NCBI GenBank assembly: GCA_035575715.1
Contig: DATLXN010000022.1
Coordinates: 133,034 to 197,033 of the forward strand
Direction: 5' to 3'
DNA length: 64,000 nucleotides
Origin: JACCSI01 sp035575715
Lineage (GTDB): Bacteria > Acidobacteriota > Vicinamibacteria > Vicinamibacterales > UBA2999
The notes beneath the pieces are model-generated. The model was not told the origin of the DNA. It made no database searches and worked only from the letters and a program-made list of their open reading frames with translations. Both the position numbers and the translations under genes were made by a program. How positions within the stretch are numbered: position 1 is the first letter of the stretch; each line of letters starts with the position of its first letter. This document shows, in pieces, positions 17,398 to 26,199 of the stretch.

Positions 17398-19434
17398 TTA
17401 GAGACCGTACTTTTCAGCGTCCCATTCGAGGCCGAGCTCGGAAGGCGGCGCCATGTAGCCAATGAGTGCAGACGCGGCCACGACCGACGGGCTAGCCAGG
17501 TAGCCTTCGCCACCCAGACCCATGCGGTTCTGCCAGTTGCGGTTGAAGGACGTGATCGCGCGTTCGCCCTTCTCGAGTGCGTCCGGTCCCTGCCCGAAGC
17601 ACGGCCCACACCACGAACTGCGGATCTCGCCACCGGCGCCGCGGAAGACATCGGCAATCGATTGCCCACCGAGGCGCGTTTCAGGTTGCTCGATCAACCG
17701 CTTCACCCCACCTGATCCAGGGAAGACGACAAACTCTTTGGCCGTTTTCTCGATCCCTTTCGCGCGCGCGGCCTTGATGACCAGCGCTGCCGATAACAGA
17801 TCGTCATAGCTGCCGTTGGTGCATGATCCGATCATCGCTTTGTCGAACGTGATGCGTTCGCGCGCCACCTCCTCGGCGGGAAAGGCGTTGCCTGGACTGA
17901 ATGGCTTGGCGATCATCGCGGCAACGTCCTGCAGCGGCAGTTCTTCATCGATCGCGAAAGCGGCCTCCTCGCCGCACGAGATCGCCGGATACGGGAGGTC
18001 CAGCATGTCTTTCGCGCGATACCACTCGTAGGTGATGGCGTCAGGTGCGAACACGCCATTGAGTGCTTCGGCCTCCGCCATCATGTTGGCGATGGTGTTG
18101 CGGTAAGCCATCGGCAGCTGCTTGCCGACATCGGCGAGTTCGACCGACATCCCCTGTGATTGCTGCGCACCCCACCGACGCAGGAGTTCGAGCACGATGT
18201 CTTTGCCGGTGACCCAGGGTTGCAGCCGCCCGGTGAATCGCACGCGCCGCTGCTGGGCCATGGTGACGACGATGTAGCCGGTCGACCAGCCGAAACCGAG
18301 GGTCGTCGAGCCGACGCCAATACCGACGGCACCATAAGCGCCGTAGGCGCGCGAGTGCGAGTCGGCACCGGGGATGAATTGCCCCGGCAGCACGAGGCCT
18401 TGTTCAGGAAAGTAAAAGTGGAAAATGCCGTCGCCGGGCGTGGCGTAGTACGGCTTCTCGATGCGATGGTGCTGGGCGAATTGCCGCCCGATCCCGGTTT
18501 GCTTGTCGTCGTCTTTTTTTCCGGTGAAGACGAAGTGATCGTTGGCAATGGCCGCCTGGCGCGGATCGATCGACGTGCCGCCGGTGATCTGATTGAAGGT
18601 GTGGATCGAGAACGGTGCGGTTCCGTCAGAGGCCGGCAACAGATCCGCATAGACCCTCAGCGTCGCGCCGGGCGTGACCTCGGCATCCTTGTCGACGCGA
18701 TGCGCCCAGATAATCTGTTCGGTCGTCGACATCCGCCGCGCGACATCGGCCGGCGGAAAGTTGACCTGCGGTGCGCGTTCGACCGACGACCGGAACTCGC
18801 GGCGTCCCATCGCAAAGATCCCGCCGCTCTTGCGGATCTCGTCTTCTTTGGGCGTCAGCGGCACGGGATCGTAAATCTGCCCCTGGGTGACATTGGCGAT
18901 CTGCCGCGCCACCGGATCAAACGTCAATTGGTCGCCGTCGCGCGCGTCAGCGACGGCCTGGGGGCTTTGCACCACGTGCAACCCGAGGTTGAAGGCATTG
19001 CGGCGAAAGATGTCGCCCATGTTGTTGGCGCAGATGATCACCATCTCCAAGCCCACTTCTTCGGCAATCGCCTTGAGCCCGGCGGGTGACATTTCGCGTG
19101 ACGAGCCGATCGCAAAACGATCGCCGGCAATGACAAAGGTCTCGCCAGCATGCACACGGGCGCGGAAATTGGGCATCAGGTAACGGAACGAACCAACCTT
19201 CCATCGTTCGTCCAGGGTGTCGAGGCTTTCCGAGACGCAATCGGCCGCCGGCGTGATTTGGTCGGTGTCGATCGCGTCGAGCTTTTTGGTCGCGTCGCGT
19301 GGATCCCAGATGATCAATGCACGTCCGCGGACAAGACGATCGCCGCTCTCCCTGAATTCGTCAGAAGGCCTGGGGCCGGGGAGAGTGTCGAGCGTGACGC
19401 CAGGCTTCAGGACGGCGGGCCGTGCAATCTGCAT
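17398..19434 (-). CDS. Aconitase-family hydro-lyase with N-terminal swivel domain
   Basis: 678 residues. The small swivel (LeuD-like) domain comes first: SFRYLMPNFRARVHAGETFV and a GSSREMSP substrate motif. It is followed by the large catalytic domain with ADSHSRAYGAYGAVGIGVG, then the [4Fe-4S] cysteines in GSCTNGSYDD and WCGPCFGQG. This domain order is like AcnB, but the AcnB HEAT-like domain is absent and the length is shorter. It could be a stand-alone aconitase, an isopropylmalate or homoaconitate isomerase, or a methylaconitate-related enzyme. I use the ATG at 19434. Confidence 0.85.
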   Translation of the reverse strand: MQIARPAVLKPGVTLDTLPGPRPSDEFRESGDRLVRGRALIIWDPRDATKKLDAIDTDQITPAADCVSESLDTLDERWKVGSFRYLMPNFRARVHAGETFVIAGDRFAIGSSREMSPAGLKAIAEEVGLEMVIICANNMGDIFRRNAFNLGLHVVQSPQAVADARDGDQLTFDPVARQIANVTQGQIYDPVPLTPKEDEIRKSGGIFAMGRREFRSSVERAPQVNFPPADVARRMSTTEQIIWAHRVDKDAEVTPGATLRVYADLLPASDGTAPFSIHTFNQITGGTSIDPRQAAIANDHFVFTGKKDDDKQTGIGRQFAQHHRIEKPYYATPGDGIFHFYFPEQGLVLPGQFIPGADSHSRAYGAYGAVGIGVGSTTLGFGWSTGYIVVTMAQQRRVRFTGRLQPWVTGKDIVLELLRRWGAQQSQGMSVELADVGKQLPMAYRNTIANMMAEAEALNGVFAPDAITYEWYRAKDMLDLPYPAISCGEEAAFAIDEELPLQDVAAMIAKPFSPGNAFPAEEVARERITFDKAMIGSCTNGSYDDLLSAALVIKAARAKGIEKTAKEFVVFPGSGGVKRLIEQPETRLGGQSIADVFRGAGGEIRSSWCGPCFGQGPDALEKGERAITSFNRNWQNRMGLGGEGYLASPSVVAASALIGYMAPPSELGLEWDAEKYGL

Positions 19435-19571
19435 GGAATGATCATACCGGGTACGACGCAACGAGAGCGGCTACAACGGAACACGAACCGGGTACCGCGG
19501 ACTAGCGAAGCCCCCCGTGCTCATTCAGCGAACGACCGGTGTAGTACAGTTTCGGTTCCCGGGAGGTCTGA

Positions 19572-21173
19572 ATGTTGCGCACCAAGTTCCTTGTGCTGGT
19601 GGTCATCTGCGCGCTCGCGACGACAGCCCCGCTGGCGCAGGATCAACAGGAACGCGTCGACCGCGACATGTTTTGGAAGATCCGCGCCGAGGCCGCTGAG
19701 CGGTCGCAGATCCTCAACACGTTGCACATGCTCACCGACGTCTATGGACCGCGCCTTACGGGTTCGCCGAACCTCAAGGCCGCCAGCGACTGGGTGGTCA
19801 AGCGCACCACGGAGTGGGGGTTGAAGAACGCGCATCTCGAGCCCTGGGAATTTGGTCGGCCCGGCTGGGCGAACGAACGCACGTCGGTATTCCTCCTCTC
19901 GCCGGTCAAGGATTCACTGGTCGTCGAAGCCCTCGCGTGGACGCCCGGCACCAATGGCGCGGTGACTGGATCGGCCGTGCAGATGGCCCCACCGGCACGC
20001 GTGACACAACAGGAACTGGCCGCCTACTTTGACGCCTACCGCGCCGCGGTGAAAGGCCGGATCGTGTTCGCCGGTCCGGCCACGGTCGTCCCGGTCACGA
20101 TCATCCCGCCGGCCCGACGTCGAGACGATGCCGAAGCGCGCAGGCAGTTTGACCCCACCAATCCGACCGCGGCTGGACGGCCGGCGCAGGTGGCGCCGAG
20201 TGAGGGTCCGGATCGCAACGTCTTGCCGGCGACGCAGGTCACCGAACAGTTCGATCAGTTCCTCGTGAGTGCGGGCGCTGTCGCACGCGTCAATGATGCC
20301 GGTCGCGAGCATGGCCAGATCCGCGCGTTCAATAACCGCACCTTCGACGTGGCCAAAGCGGTGCCGACGGTGGTGATGCGCAACGAGGACTACGGCCGCA
20401 TCTCGCGCCTGATTGCCGACAAGATCGACGTCCAGCTCGAACTGAACATCGTCAATCGCACCTACGCTGAAGGATCGACGCAGTACAACGTGATCGCCGA
20501 GATTCCTGGCACCGACCAAGCGCACGAGGTGGTGATGCTCGGCGGCCATCTCGATTCGTGGCACTCGGCGACCGGCGCCACGGACAATGCCATCGGCTGC
20601 GCCGTGATGATGGAGGCGATTCGCATTCTGCAGGCGACCGGTGTCAGGCCGCGGCGCACGATTCGACTGGCGCTGTGGAGCGGCGAGGAGCAAGGGCTGC
20701 TCGGCTCACAGGCCTATGTGAAGCAGCACTTCGGGTCGTTCGAGAATCCGAAAGCCGGGTACGCGCACTTTGCCGGTTACTTCAACATCGACTCGGGTAC
20801 CGGGCGGACGCGCGGGATGACCGTATTCGGCCCCGCACAAGCGGCAACCATCATCAGGCAGGCGCTCGCGCCGTTCGCCGACAACGGGGTCGTCGGCGCC
20901 ACCTTCACGACCAGCCGGCGGCGAGGCGGATCCGATCACACGTCCTTCAACGAAGCCGGACTGCCCGGGATCAGTGTCGGGCAGGATTCGATCGAATACA
21001 ACAGCGCGACCTGGCACACCAACCTCGATACGTTCGAGCGGGTGATCGAAACAGATGCGCAGCAGTCGGCGATGGCGATCGCTGCGGCGGTTTACCACCT
21101 CGCGATGCGCGACGAGCAGCTGCCCCGCTTGCCGAAGGAGCAGATGCCGTCGCTGCCGAACGCGACGCCGTAA
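19572..21173 (+). CDS. Secreted aminopeptidase, family M28
   Basis: 533 residues with a signal peptide (MLRTKFLVLVVICALATTAPL) and GGGAGG upstream of the ATG. Zinc ligands are visible in order: GGHLDSW, GATDNA, SGEEQGL, NIDSG and TWHTNLDT. A PA-like insert precedes the catalytic domain. It should release N-terminal residues from peptides in the periplasm, as many paralogues in Acidobacteria do. It is followed after one base by a MATE exporter gene, so the pair is probably one transcript. Confidence 0.92.
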   Translation: MLRTKFLVLVVICALATTAPLAQDQQERVDRDMFWKIRAEAAERSQILNTLHMLTDVYGPRLTGSPNLKAASDWVVKRTTEWGLKNAHLEPWEFGRPGWANERTSVFLLSPVKDSLVVEALAWTPGTNGAVTGSAVQMAPPARVTQQELAAYFDAYRAAVKGRIVFAGPATVVPVTIIPPARRRDDAEARRQFDPTNPTAAGRPAQVAPSEGPDRNVLPATQVTEQFDQFLVSAGAVARVNDAGREHGQIRAFNNRTFDVAKAVPTVVMRNEDYGRISRLIADKIDVQLELNIVNRTYAEGSTQYNVIAEIPGTDQAHEVVMLGGHLDSWHSATGATDNAIGCAVMMEAIRILQATGVRPRRTIRLALWSGEEQGLLGSQAYVKQHFGSFENPKAGYAHFAGYFNIDSGTGRTRGMTVFGPAQAATIIRQALAPFADNGVVGATFTTSRRRGGSDHTSFNEAGLPGISVGQDSIEYNSATWHTNLDTFERVIETDAQQSAMAIAAAVYHLAMRDEQLPRLPKEQMPSLPNATP

Positions 21174-21174
21174 C

Positions 21175-22530
21175 GTGTTCCGAGTCGCGCTGATTCGGGC
21201 GGAGCTGAAACCGATGCTCCGCGTCGCCATCCCGGTGATCCTCGCGGAGCTGGGATGGATGTCGATGGGCGTCGTCGACACGATCATGGTTGGCCCGCTC
21301 GGGCCTGAAGCAATTGCCGCGTCCGGCGTCAGCAACTCGCTGCAGTTTTCTCTGGCGATCTTCGGAATCGGGCTGCTGCTTGGCCTGGATACGCTGGTGT
21401 CGCAGGCATTCGGCGCGCGACGCATCGACGAGTGCAACCGCTGGTTCTGGCACGGTATGGCGCTGGCGGCGGCGATCATTCCGATATTGCTCGGCCTGTC
21501 GTGGGGGCTGTTGCTGCTCGTTCCGCGGCTCGGCTTTCATCCGCAGGTCGGCCCGCTGGTCGAGGAGTACTACGGCATCCTGCTGTGGAGCGGGATCCCG
21601 CTGATCTTCTACGCCGTGTTCCGCCGATACCTGCAAGCGATTCATGCGGTGACGCCGGTGATGGTCGCGCTGATCACCGCCAACATCGTCAATGCCGTCG
21701 GCAACTGGGTGCTGATCCACGGTCACTACGGCGCACCGGCGATGGGGCTCGCCGGATCGGCTGTAGCGACCTTGGCGGCGCGGATTTATCTGGCGTGCGT
21801 GCTCCTCGGCGCGGTCGTCTATTACGACGCGAAGTTCCAGAGTCGACTGTTCCACGCCTCGCGGGCGATCGAACGGGTGCGTTTGCGCCGGCTGCTCGCG
21901 CTCGGCTTGCCCGCGGCGTCGACCGTGGCGCTCGAGGTGGGGGTGTTTGCGGCGGCAACGGCACTGGCCGGCCAGTTGGCGCCAGTGTCGGCCGCCTCGC
22001 ACCAGATCGCGTTGAACATTGCGGCTCTGGCCTTCATGGTGCCGCTGGGTTTGGCGTCGGCAGGTGCGGTGCGAGTCGGCCATGCCGTCGGCGCGCAGGA
22101 TCCGCCGCGTGCGGCGGCTGCGGGCTGGACCGCGATTTTGCTCGGTATGGTGTTCATGGTGATCACCGCGGTGATCTTTTTGGTGGCCCCGCGCGCACTG
22201 ATCGGCTTGTTCACGACGGAAGAGTCGGTGGTGGCGCTGGGTGCGTCATTACTGTTCGTCGCGGCGGTGTTCCAGCTCTTCGATGGCCTCCAGGGCGTCG
22301 CCACCGGCGTGCTGCGCGGGTTGGGAGACACGCGGACGCCGATGGTTACCAACCTCGCCGGCCATTGGTTCTTTGGACTTCCGGTGGGTTACAGCCTGTG
22401 TTTTGGTTTTGGTTACGGCGTCATCGGCCTATGGATTGGCTTGTCGACTGGGTTGATCATCGCCGGCCTCGTATTGCTGTGGTTCTGGCACCGGCGTATT
22501 CACGAGTTGGTGCTGAGTGCTGAGTGCTGA
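21175..22530 (+). CDS. MATE-family multidrug/sodium antiporter
   Basis: 451 residues from a GTG at 21175 with about twelve hydrophobic helices in two MatE repeats. Characteristic segments are GWMSMGVVDTIMVGPLG in helix 1 and ATGVLRGLGDTRTPM in the second half, near the usual PXXDXXF and inter-repeat loop positions. It should export organic cations using a Na+ or H+ gradient across the inner membrane. The frame extends upstream through the M28 gene, but the GTG fits the family's N-terminus. The last codons run into the GTGCTGAGTGCTGAG repeat. Confidence 0.9.
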   Translation: MFRVALIRAELKPMLRVAIPVILAELGWMSMGVVDTIMVGPLGPEAIAASGVSNSLQFSLAIFGIGLLLGLDTLVSQAFGARRIDECNRWFWHGMALAAAIIPILLGLSWGLLLLVPRLGFHPQVGPLVEEYYGILLWSGIPLIFYAVFRRYLQAIHAVTPVMVALITANIVNAVGNWVLIHGHYGAPAMGLAGSAVATLAARIYLACVLLGAVVYYDAKFQSRLFHASRAIERVRLRRLLALGLPAASTVALEVGVFAAATALAGQLAPVSAASHQIALNIAALAFMVPLGLASAGAVRVGHAVGAQDPPRAAAAGWTAILLGMVFMVITAVIFLVAPRALIGLFTTEESVVALGASLLFVAAVFQLFDGLQGVATGVLRGLGDTRTPMVTNLAGHWFFGLPVGYSLCFGFGYGVIGLWIGLSTGLIIAGLVLLWFWHRRIHELVLSAEC

Positions 22531-22588
22531 GTGCGGTGCGGAGTGCGGTGCGGAGGCCTGGGCACCGAGCACTGAGCCCTGAGCACTT
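22510..22588 (+). repeat. GTGCTGAGT-type tandem repeat, copy 1, with inverted end
   Basis: Tandem units of GTGCTGAGTGC and GTGCGGAGTGC, then a reverse-complement-like ending GCACTGAGCCCTGAGCAC. The array can fold into a long hairpin and might terminate the MATE transcript. Related arrays are at 24473-24545 and 25125-25184. Confidence 0.75.
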
Positions 22589-22604
22589 CAGTTATGCTGT
22601 CTCG

Positions 22605-23135
22605 GTGGGACCGTATCGGCCGTCGCGATCATCCAATAAGGCATTGAACGTCCTCAAGACCGTGATTTTCCTGGTCGCCTTCTGGCTGGTCTTCCTCTAC
22701 ATCATCCCGATCGGCGTCTCGATTCTCGAAATCGAGTTGGGCATTCAGCGTTTCCCGCCGATGATGCGCGTCGCGCCAATCGGGTTGCTGGTGTTCAGCC
22801 TGATCTCGTTGTGGTCGGCGCTGACCCTGGCGGTCAACGGCAATGGCACGCCCCTGCCGTTCGACACCGCAAGTCGGTTTGTGACCTCCGGACCGTTCGC
22901 GTTCATTCGCAATCCGTTCATGATTGCGACCACCGGACAAGGCGTGTCACTGGGCGTCGCGCTCGGTTCGATCCCGGTGATTGCCTATGTGGCGATCATG
23001 TTGATCGTCTGGTATTTCGTGATCCGGCCGGCAGAGGAACGCGATCTCGAGAAACGATTCGGCGACAGGTGGCGCGCCTACGCCCGCGCGGTGCGCGCTG
23101 CACGGCCACGATTGACACCGTACCGGCAAAGGTGA
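22605..23135 (+). CDS. Isoprenylcysteine methyltransferase-family membrane protein
   Basis: About 176 residues from a GTG at 22605 with four hydrophobic segments. The ICMT signature appears as FVTSGPFAFIRNPFMIATTGQ and EERDLEKRFGDRWRAYARAV. These motifs bind SAM and form the catalytic pocket. The frame is open upstream to 22524 only through the GTGCTGAGT repeat, so that extension is rejected. A TTG at 22644 is a second candidate start. The role is unknown beyond membrane methyl transfer. Confidence 0.75.
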   Translation: MGPYRPSRSSNKALNVLKTVIFLVAFWLVFLYIIPIGVSILEIELGIQRFPPMMRVAPIGLLVFSLISLWSALTLAVNGNGTPLPFDTASRFVTSGPFAFIRNPFMIATTGQGVSLGVALGSIPVIAYVAIMLIVWYFVIRPAEERDLEKRFGDRWRAYARAVRAARPRLTPYRQR

Positions 23136-23156
23136 GGGGCCTGATCCCTGATCCCT
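23136..23156 (+). repeat. Intergenic GGATCAGG repeat, copy 3
   Basis: A short array of CCTGATCCCTGATCCCT lies in the gap between two convergent genes, from the ICMT-family stop to the M20 stop. Confidence 0.7.
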
Positions 23157-24456
23157 ACTTCATAAACATGTAATCCAACGCCAGATTGGTCAGCGCGCGC
23201 ACGCCAACGGGCAGCGCCGATTCATCCGCGAAAAACAGCGGCGAGTGATTCTGCGGCGCCGTCTTCGGATCGCGGTCTTTCGGCGTGACGCCAAGAAAGA
23301 AAAACATCCCCGGCACCTTCTGCTGAAAGAACGAAAAATCTTCGGCCGTGCCGGTCAGCGCCCCGACGCGCACGTTCTCCGCACCCGCGACGCGGCGCAG
23401 CGTCGGCGCCATGCGTTGGGTGAGCGCCGGGTCATTGACGGTCACCGGGTAACCGATGTCATACCTGATCGTCGCCGTGCCGCCCATCATCTCGGCCGTC
23501 TTCGTGGTGATGTCAAGAATCCGGCGAAGGATATCTTTACGGACCGTTTCGTCGTAGGCCCGCACGGTGCCGAGCAGTTCGACCGATTCGGGAACGATGT
23601 TGGACCGATTGCCGCCGTTGAACGCGCCGATCGTCACCACCGCCGGCGCCTCGGTGATATTGACGTTCCGGCTGATGATGCTTTGCAGCGCGACGACGAT
23701 CTGCGATCCGATGACGATCGGATCGACCCCACCCCACGGCACGGCGCCGTGCGTTTGCCGGCCGTTGATCTTGATCGTGAACGAATCGGCGCTTGCCATC
23801 AGCGGACCGGTGCGGTATTCGATGACGCCGGCTGCCATCGGAAACACATGCAGACCGAAAATCGCGTCGACCTTCGGGTTGTCGAGGACGCCTTCTTTGA
23901 CCATCAGCTCGGCGCCGCCTTGCTCGCCCGCCGGCGGTCCTTCTTCGGCCGGTTGAAAAATCAGTTTGATAGTGCCGGGCAGTTGATCTTTCACGCGCGC
24001 AAAGATCGTCGCCGCACCGAGCAGGATGGCCATGTGGTTGTCATGACCGCAGGCATGCATCACCCCGACGTCCTGGCCATTCCATTGCGTCTTCACTGTC
24101 GATTTGAACGGCAGGTCGACGACTTCAGTCACCGGCAGCGCATCCATGTCCGAGCGCAAGGCGACGACCGGGCCCGGCTTGCCGCCACGCAACACCGCGA
24201 CGACGCCAGTGTGCGCGACCCCGGTCTGCACCTCGTAGCCAAGCCGGCGCAACTCGTCGGCGATGACCTTTGCGGTCCGCGTTTCGCGGTTGCCCAACTC
24301 GGGGTGTTGATGAAAATCGCGCCGCCAGGTCACCACCTGCGGCAATAACTCCTGCGTCAGGCGGTCAACCTGCATGGTCAGGGGATTGACGGTCTGCGCC
24401 TTGGCAGGCGCGGCGACGGCAAGGAGGGCGACGAGCACAGTAGACAAAGCACGCAT
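23155..24456 (-). CDS. Secreted M20-family amidohydrolase (hippurate hydrolase/IAA-amide type)
   Basis: 433 residues with a signal peptide (MRALSTVLVALLAVAAPAKA). M20D motifs are clear: RRDFHQHPELGNRE, ALRSDMDALPV, MHACGHDNHMAILLG and FQPAEEG with the Glu catalytic pair, then the dimerisation domain (ADSFTIKINGRQTHGA). It should cleave an N-acyl amino acid or a similar amide, using two divalent metals. This is the second M20 enzyme in the window and belongs to a different branch from the one at 222-1898. Confidence 0.92.
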   Translation of the reverse strand: MRALSTVLVALLAVAAPAKAQTVNPLTMQVDRLTQELLPQVVTWRRDFHQHPELGNRETRTAKVIADELRRLGYEVQTGVAHTGVVAVLRGGKPGPVVALRSDMDALPVTEVVDLPFKSTVKTQWNGQDVGVMHACGHDNHMAILLGAATIFARVKDQLPGTIKLIFQPAEEGPPAGEQGGAELMVKEGVLDNPKVDAIFGLHVFPMAAGVIEYRTGPLMASADSFTIKINGRQTHGAVPWGGVDPIVIGSQIVVALQSIISRNVNITEAPAVVTIGAFNGGNRSNIVPESVELLGTVRAYDETVRKDILRRILDITTKTAEMMGGTATIRYDIGYPVTVNDPALTQRMAPTLRRVAGAENVRVGALTGTAEDFSFFQQKVPGMFFFLGVTPKDRDPKTAPQNHSPLFFADESALPVGVRALTNLALDYMFMK

Positions 24457-24472
24457 GCCGGCATTCTAACGT

Positions 24473-24545
24473 GCCTAGTGCCGGAGTGGCGGCTGCCGCA
24501 GTGCCGAGTGCCCGTTGCGAGTGCCCGGTGCGAGGGACGAGCGCT
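24473..24545 (+). repeat. GTGCCGAGTGC-type tandem repeat, copy 2
   Basis: Degenerate units GTGCCTAGT, GTGCCGGAGT, GTGCCGAGT and GTGCCCGTT fill the gap between the M20 and DUF2721 genes. Confidence 0.65.
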
Positions 24546-24546
24546 G

Positions 24547-25116
24547 TTAGCCGATCTTGCGGCCCAGCCAGGTGAAGGGACCGCCGATCGATCGCCCAGC
24601 CAGATCTTCGCCGGCATATTTGCGGCTGACTTTGGCGACGAATTCCATCTCGGTCAGGATCGCATTGAGCGCAAGACGAGACTCGATGATCAGCAGCACG
24701 CTGCCGTAGAGCATGAACAGGGCGCCTGACACGCCGAGCGCGACGGCGACATACGTGTAGTTGCGCGCGACTGAATTGAGAACGGCGATCGCTACACTGG
24801 TCGCGACAAACACGCCCAGCGCCGAATAGAACGCCACCATCGCGCGTTGAATCAACCGCGCCCGACCCATTTGTCGTTCGAGCTGAGTGAAGATCAGTGT
24901 CCGCCGCTCCTCCGCCATGTCGTCGGCTTCAGGGTTCTTGGCGAGCTCTTCGAACTTCGTCGATAGATGCCGGACACGGTCGATCACCCGCCCCAGGCGC
25001 GTGCCGGTCGAAAAGATCAGCGCGCCGCACGCCGAGATCAACACCGCAGGTGTGATCATCGCGGTCAGCACGGCGAGCGCGTTGCCGGGCGTTTCGAGTC
25101 GGGAGAGCCAGTCCAC
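24547..25116 (-). CDS. DUF2721-family membrane protein
   Basis: 189 residues with helices at about 15-37, 95-115 and 122-145. The segment ITPAVLISACGALIFSTGTRLGRVIDRVR is the hallmark of DUF2721 proteins, which are of unknown function. A charged middle stretch (EERRTLIFTQLERQMGRAR) probably lies in the cytosol. The gene is isolated by GTGCTGAGT-type repeats on both sides. Confidence 0.85.
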   Translation of the reverse strand: MDWLSRLETPGNALAVLTAMITPAVLISACGALIFSTGTRLGRVIDRVRHLSTKFEELAKNPEADDMAEERRTLIFTQLERQMGRARLIQRAMVAFYSALGVFVATSVAIAVLNSVARNYTYVAVALGVSGALFMLYGSVLLIIESRLALNAILTEMEFVAKVSRKYAGEDLAGRSIGGPFTWLGRKIG

Positions 25117-25124
25117 GAAGTAAG

Positions 25125-25184
25125 TCTAGTGCTAAGTGCTAGGTGCTAAGTGCTAGGTGCTGAGTACTGAGTGCTGAGTGCGTC
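25125..25184 (+). repeat. GTGCTAAGTGCTAGGT tandem repeat, copy 3
   Basis: Six to seven tandem units GTGCTAAGT, GTGCTAGGT and GTGCTGAGT lie between the divergent DUF2721 and quinone reductase genes, with about 80% of the 86-bp gap occupied. Any promoter for either gene must lie within or beside them. Confidence 0.8.
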
Positions 25185-25202
25185 TCGGCTACCATGGTCG
25201 TC

Positions 25203-26177
25203 ATGAGAGCCATCGTGGTGCGTGAGTTCGGCGGCCCGGAAGTGCTGCAGATCGGCGAATCACCCGAGCCCACCGCGGGTCCCGGGCAGGTTGTCGTCCG
25301 TGTCCACGCCGCCGGGATCAACCCGTTTGACACCTACATGCGCACCGGCACCTACGCAACCCGCCCGCCGCTGCCGTATATTCCCGGCGCCGACGCTGCG
25401 GGAGTGGTCGAGGCTGTCGGCCCAGGTGTCGATCATGTCGCGCCTGGTGCGCGCGTTTATCTGGCCGGGACCTCAGCGCACAAGAGTTACGGCGCCTATG
25501 CCGAAAAAGTCCTCGCCGAGGGTGACCAGGTTCATGTTTTGCCCGAGCGACTGAGTTTTTCGCAGGGCGCGGGCATCCATGTTCCTTATGTCACCGCCTA
25601 TCGAGCGCTGCACGACCGCGCGCGAATCCAACCGGGCGAAACGCTGTTTGTCCACGGTGCGAGCGGCGGCGTGGGCCTGGCGGCCATTCAGATCGCGCGC
25701 GCCGCCGGACTTACCGTGATCGGCACCGCCGGTACGCGTGAAGGGCTTGAACTGGTCACCGCACAGGGTGCACAGCACGCGCTGAATCACCGCGAGCCCG
25801 GCTATCTCGACACGCTGAAGGAGCTGACCGCCGGCCGCGGTCCCGACGTCATCCTCGAGCATCTCGCCAACGTCAATCTCGATAACGACCTCAGCGCACT
25901 GGGGCACGGCGGACGGATCATCGTCGTCGGAAATCGCGGCCGCATCGAGATCGACCCGCGCAAAGCGATGGGCAAAGACGCGGCAATCCTGGGGATGGCG
26001 TTGTGGAACACCGCGCCACAGGACATGGCGCGGATCTTCAAGGCGCTGAATGCCGGCTTCGAGAACGGCAGTCTGACCCCCGTCGTCGCCGCCGAATTGC
26101 CGTTAGCCGATGCCGCGCGCGCGCACGCGATGATTCTCGAGCCGGGCGCAAAGGGGAAAATCGTCCTCGTTCCCTGA
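25203..26177 (+). CDS. NADPH:quinone oxidoreductase (zinc-independent MDR family)
   Basis: 324 residues from the ATG at 25203; an ATG two codons upstream is also in frame. The GroES-like domain shows HAAGINPFDTYMRTG and PGADAAGVVEAVG, and the NADPH Rossmann motif is GASGGVGLAAIQIARAAG. The zinc-ligand cysteines of alcohol dehydrogenases are absent, which places it in the zeta-crystallin/QOR group. It should reduce quinones or enones with NADPH in the cytosol. Confidence 0.9.
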   Translation: MRAIVVREFGGPEVLQIGESPEPTAGPGQVVVRVHAAGINPFDTYMRTGTYATRPPLPYIPGADAAGVVEAVGPGVDHVAPGARVYLAGTSAHKSYGAYAEKVLAEGDQVHVLPERLSFSQGAGIHVPYVTAYRALHDRARIQPGETLFVHGASGGVGLAAIQIARAAGLTVIGTAGTREGLELVTAQGAQHALNHREPGYLDTLKELTAGRGPDVILEHLANVNLDNDLSALGHGGRIIVVGNRGRIEIDPRKAMGKDAAILGMALWNTAPQDMARIFKALNAGFENGSLTPVVAAELPLADAARAHAMILEPGAKGKIVLVP

Positions 26178-26199
26178 GACGAGTCGCGAAGACCGCGAG

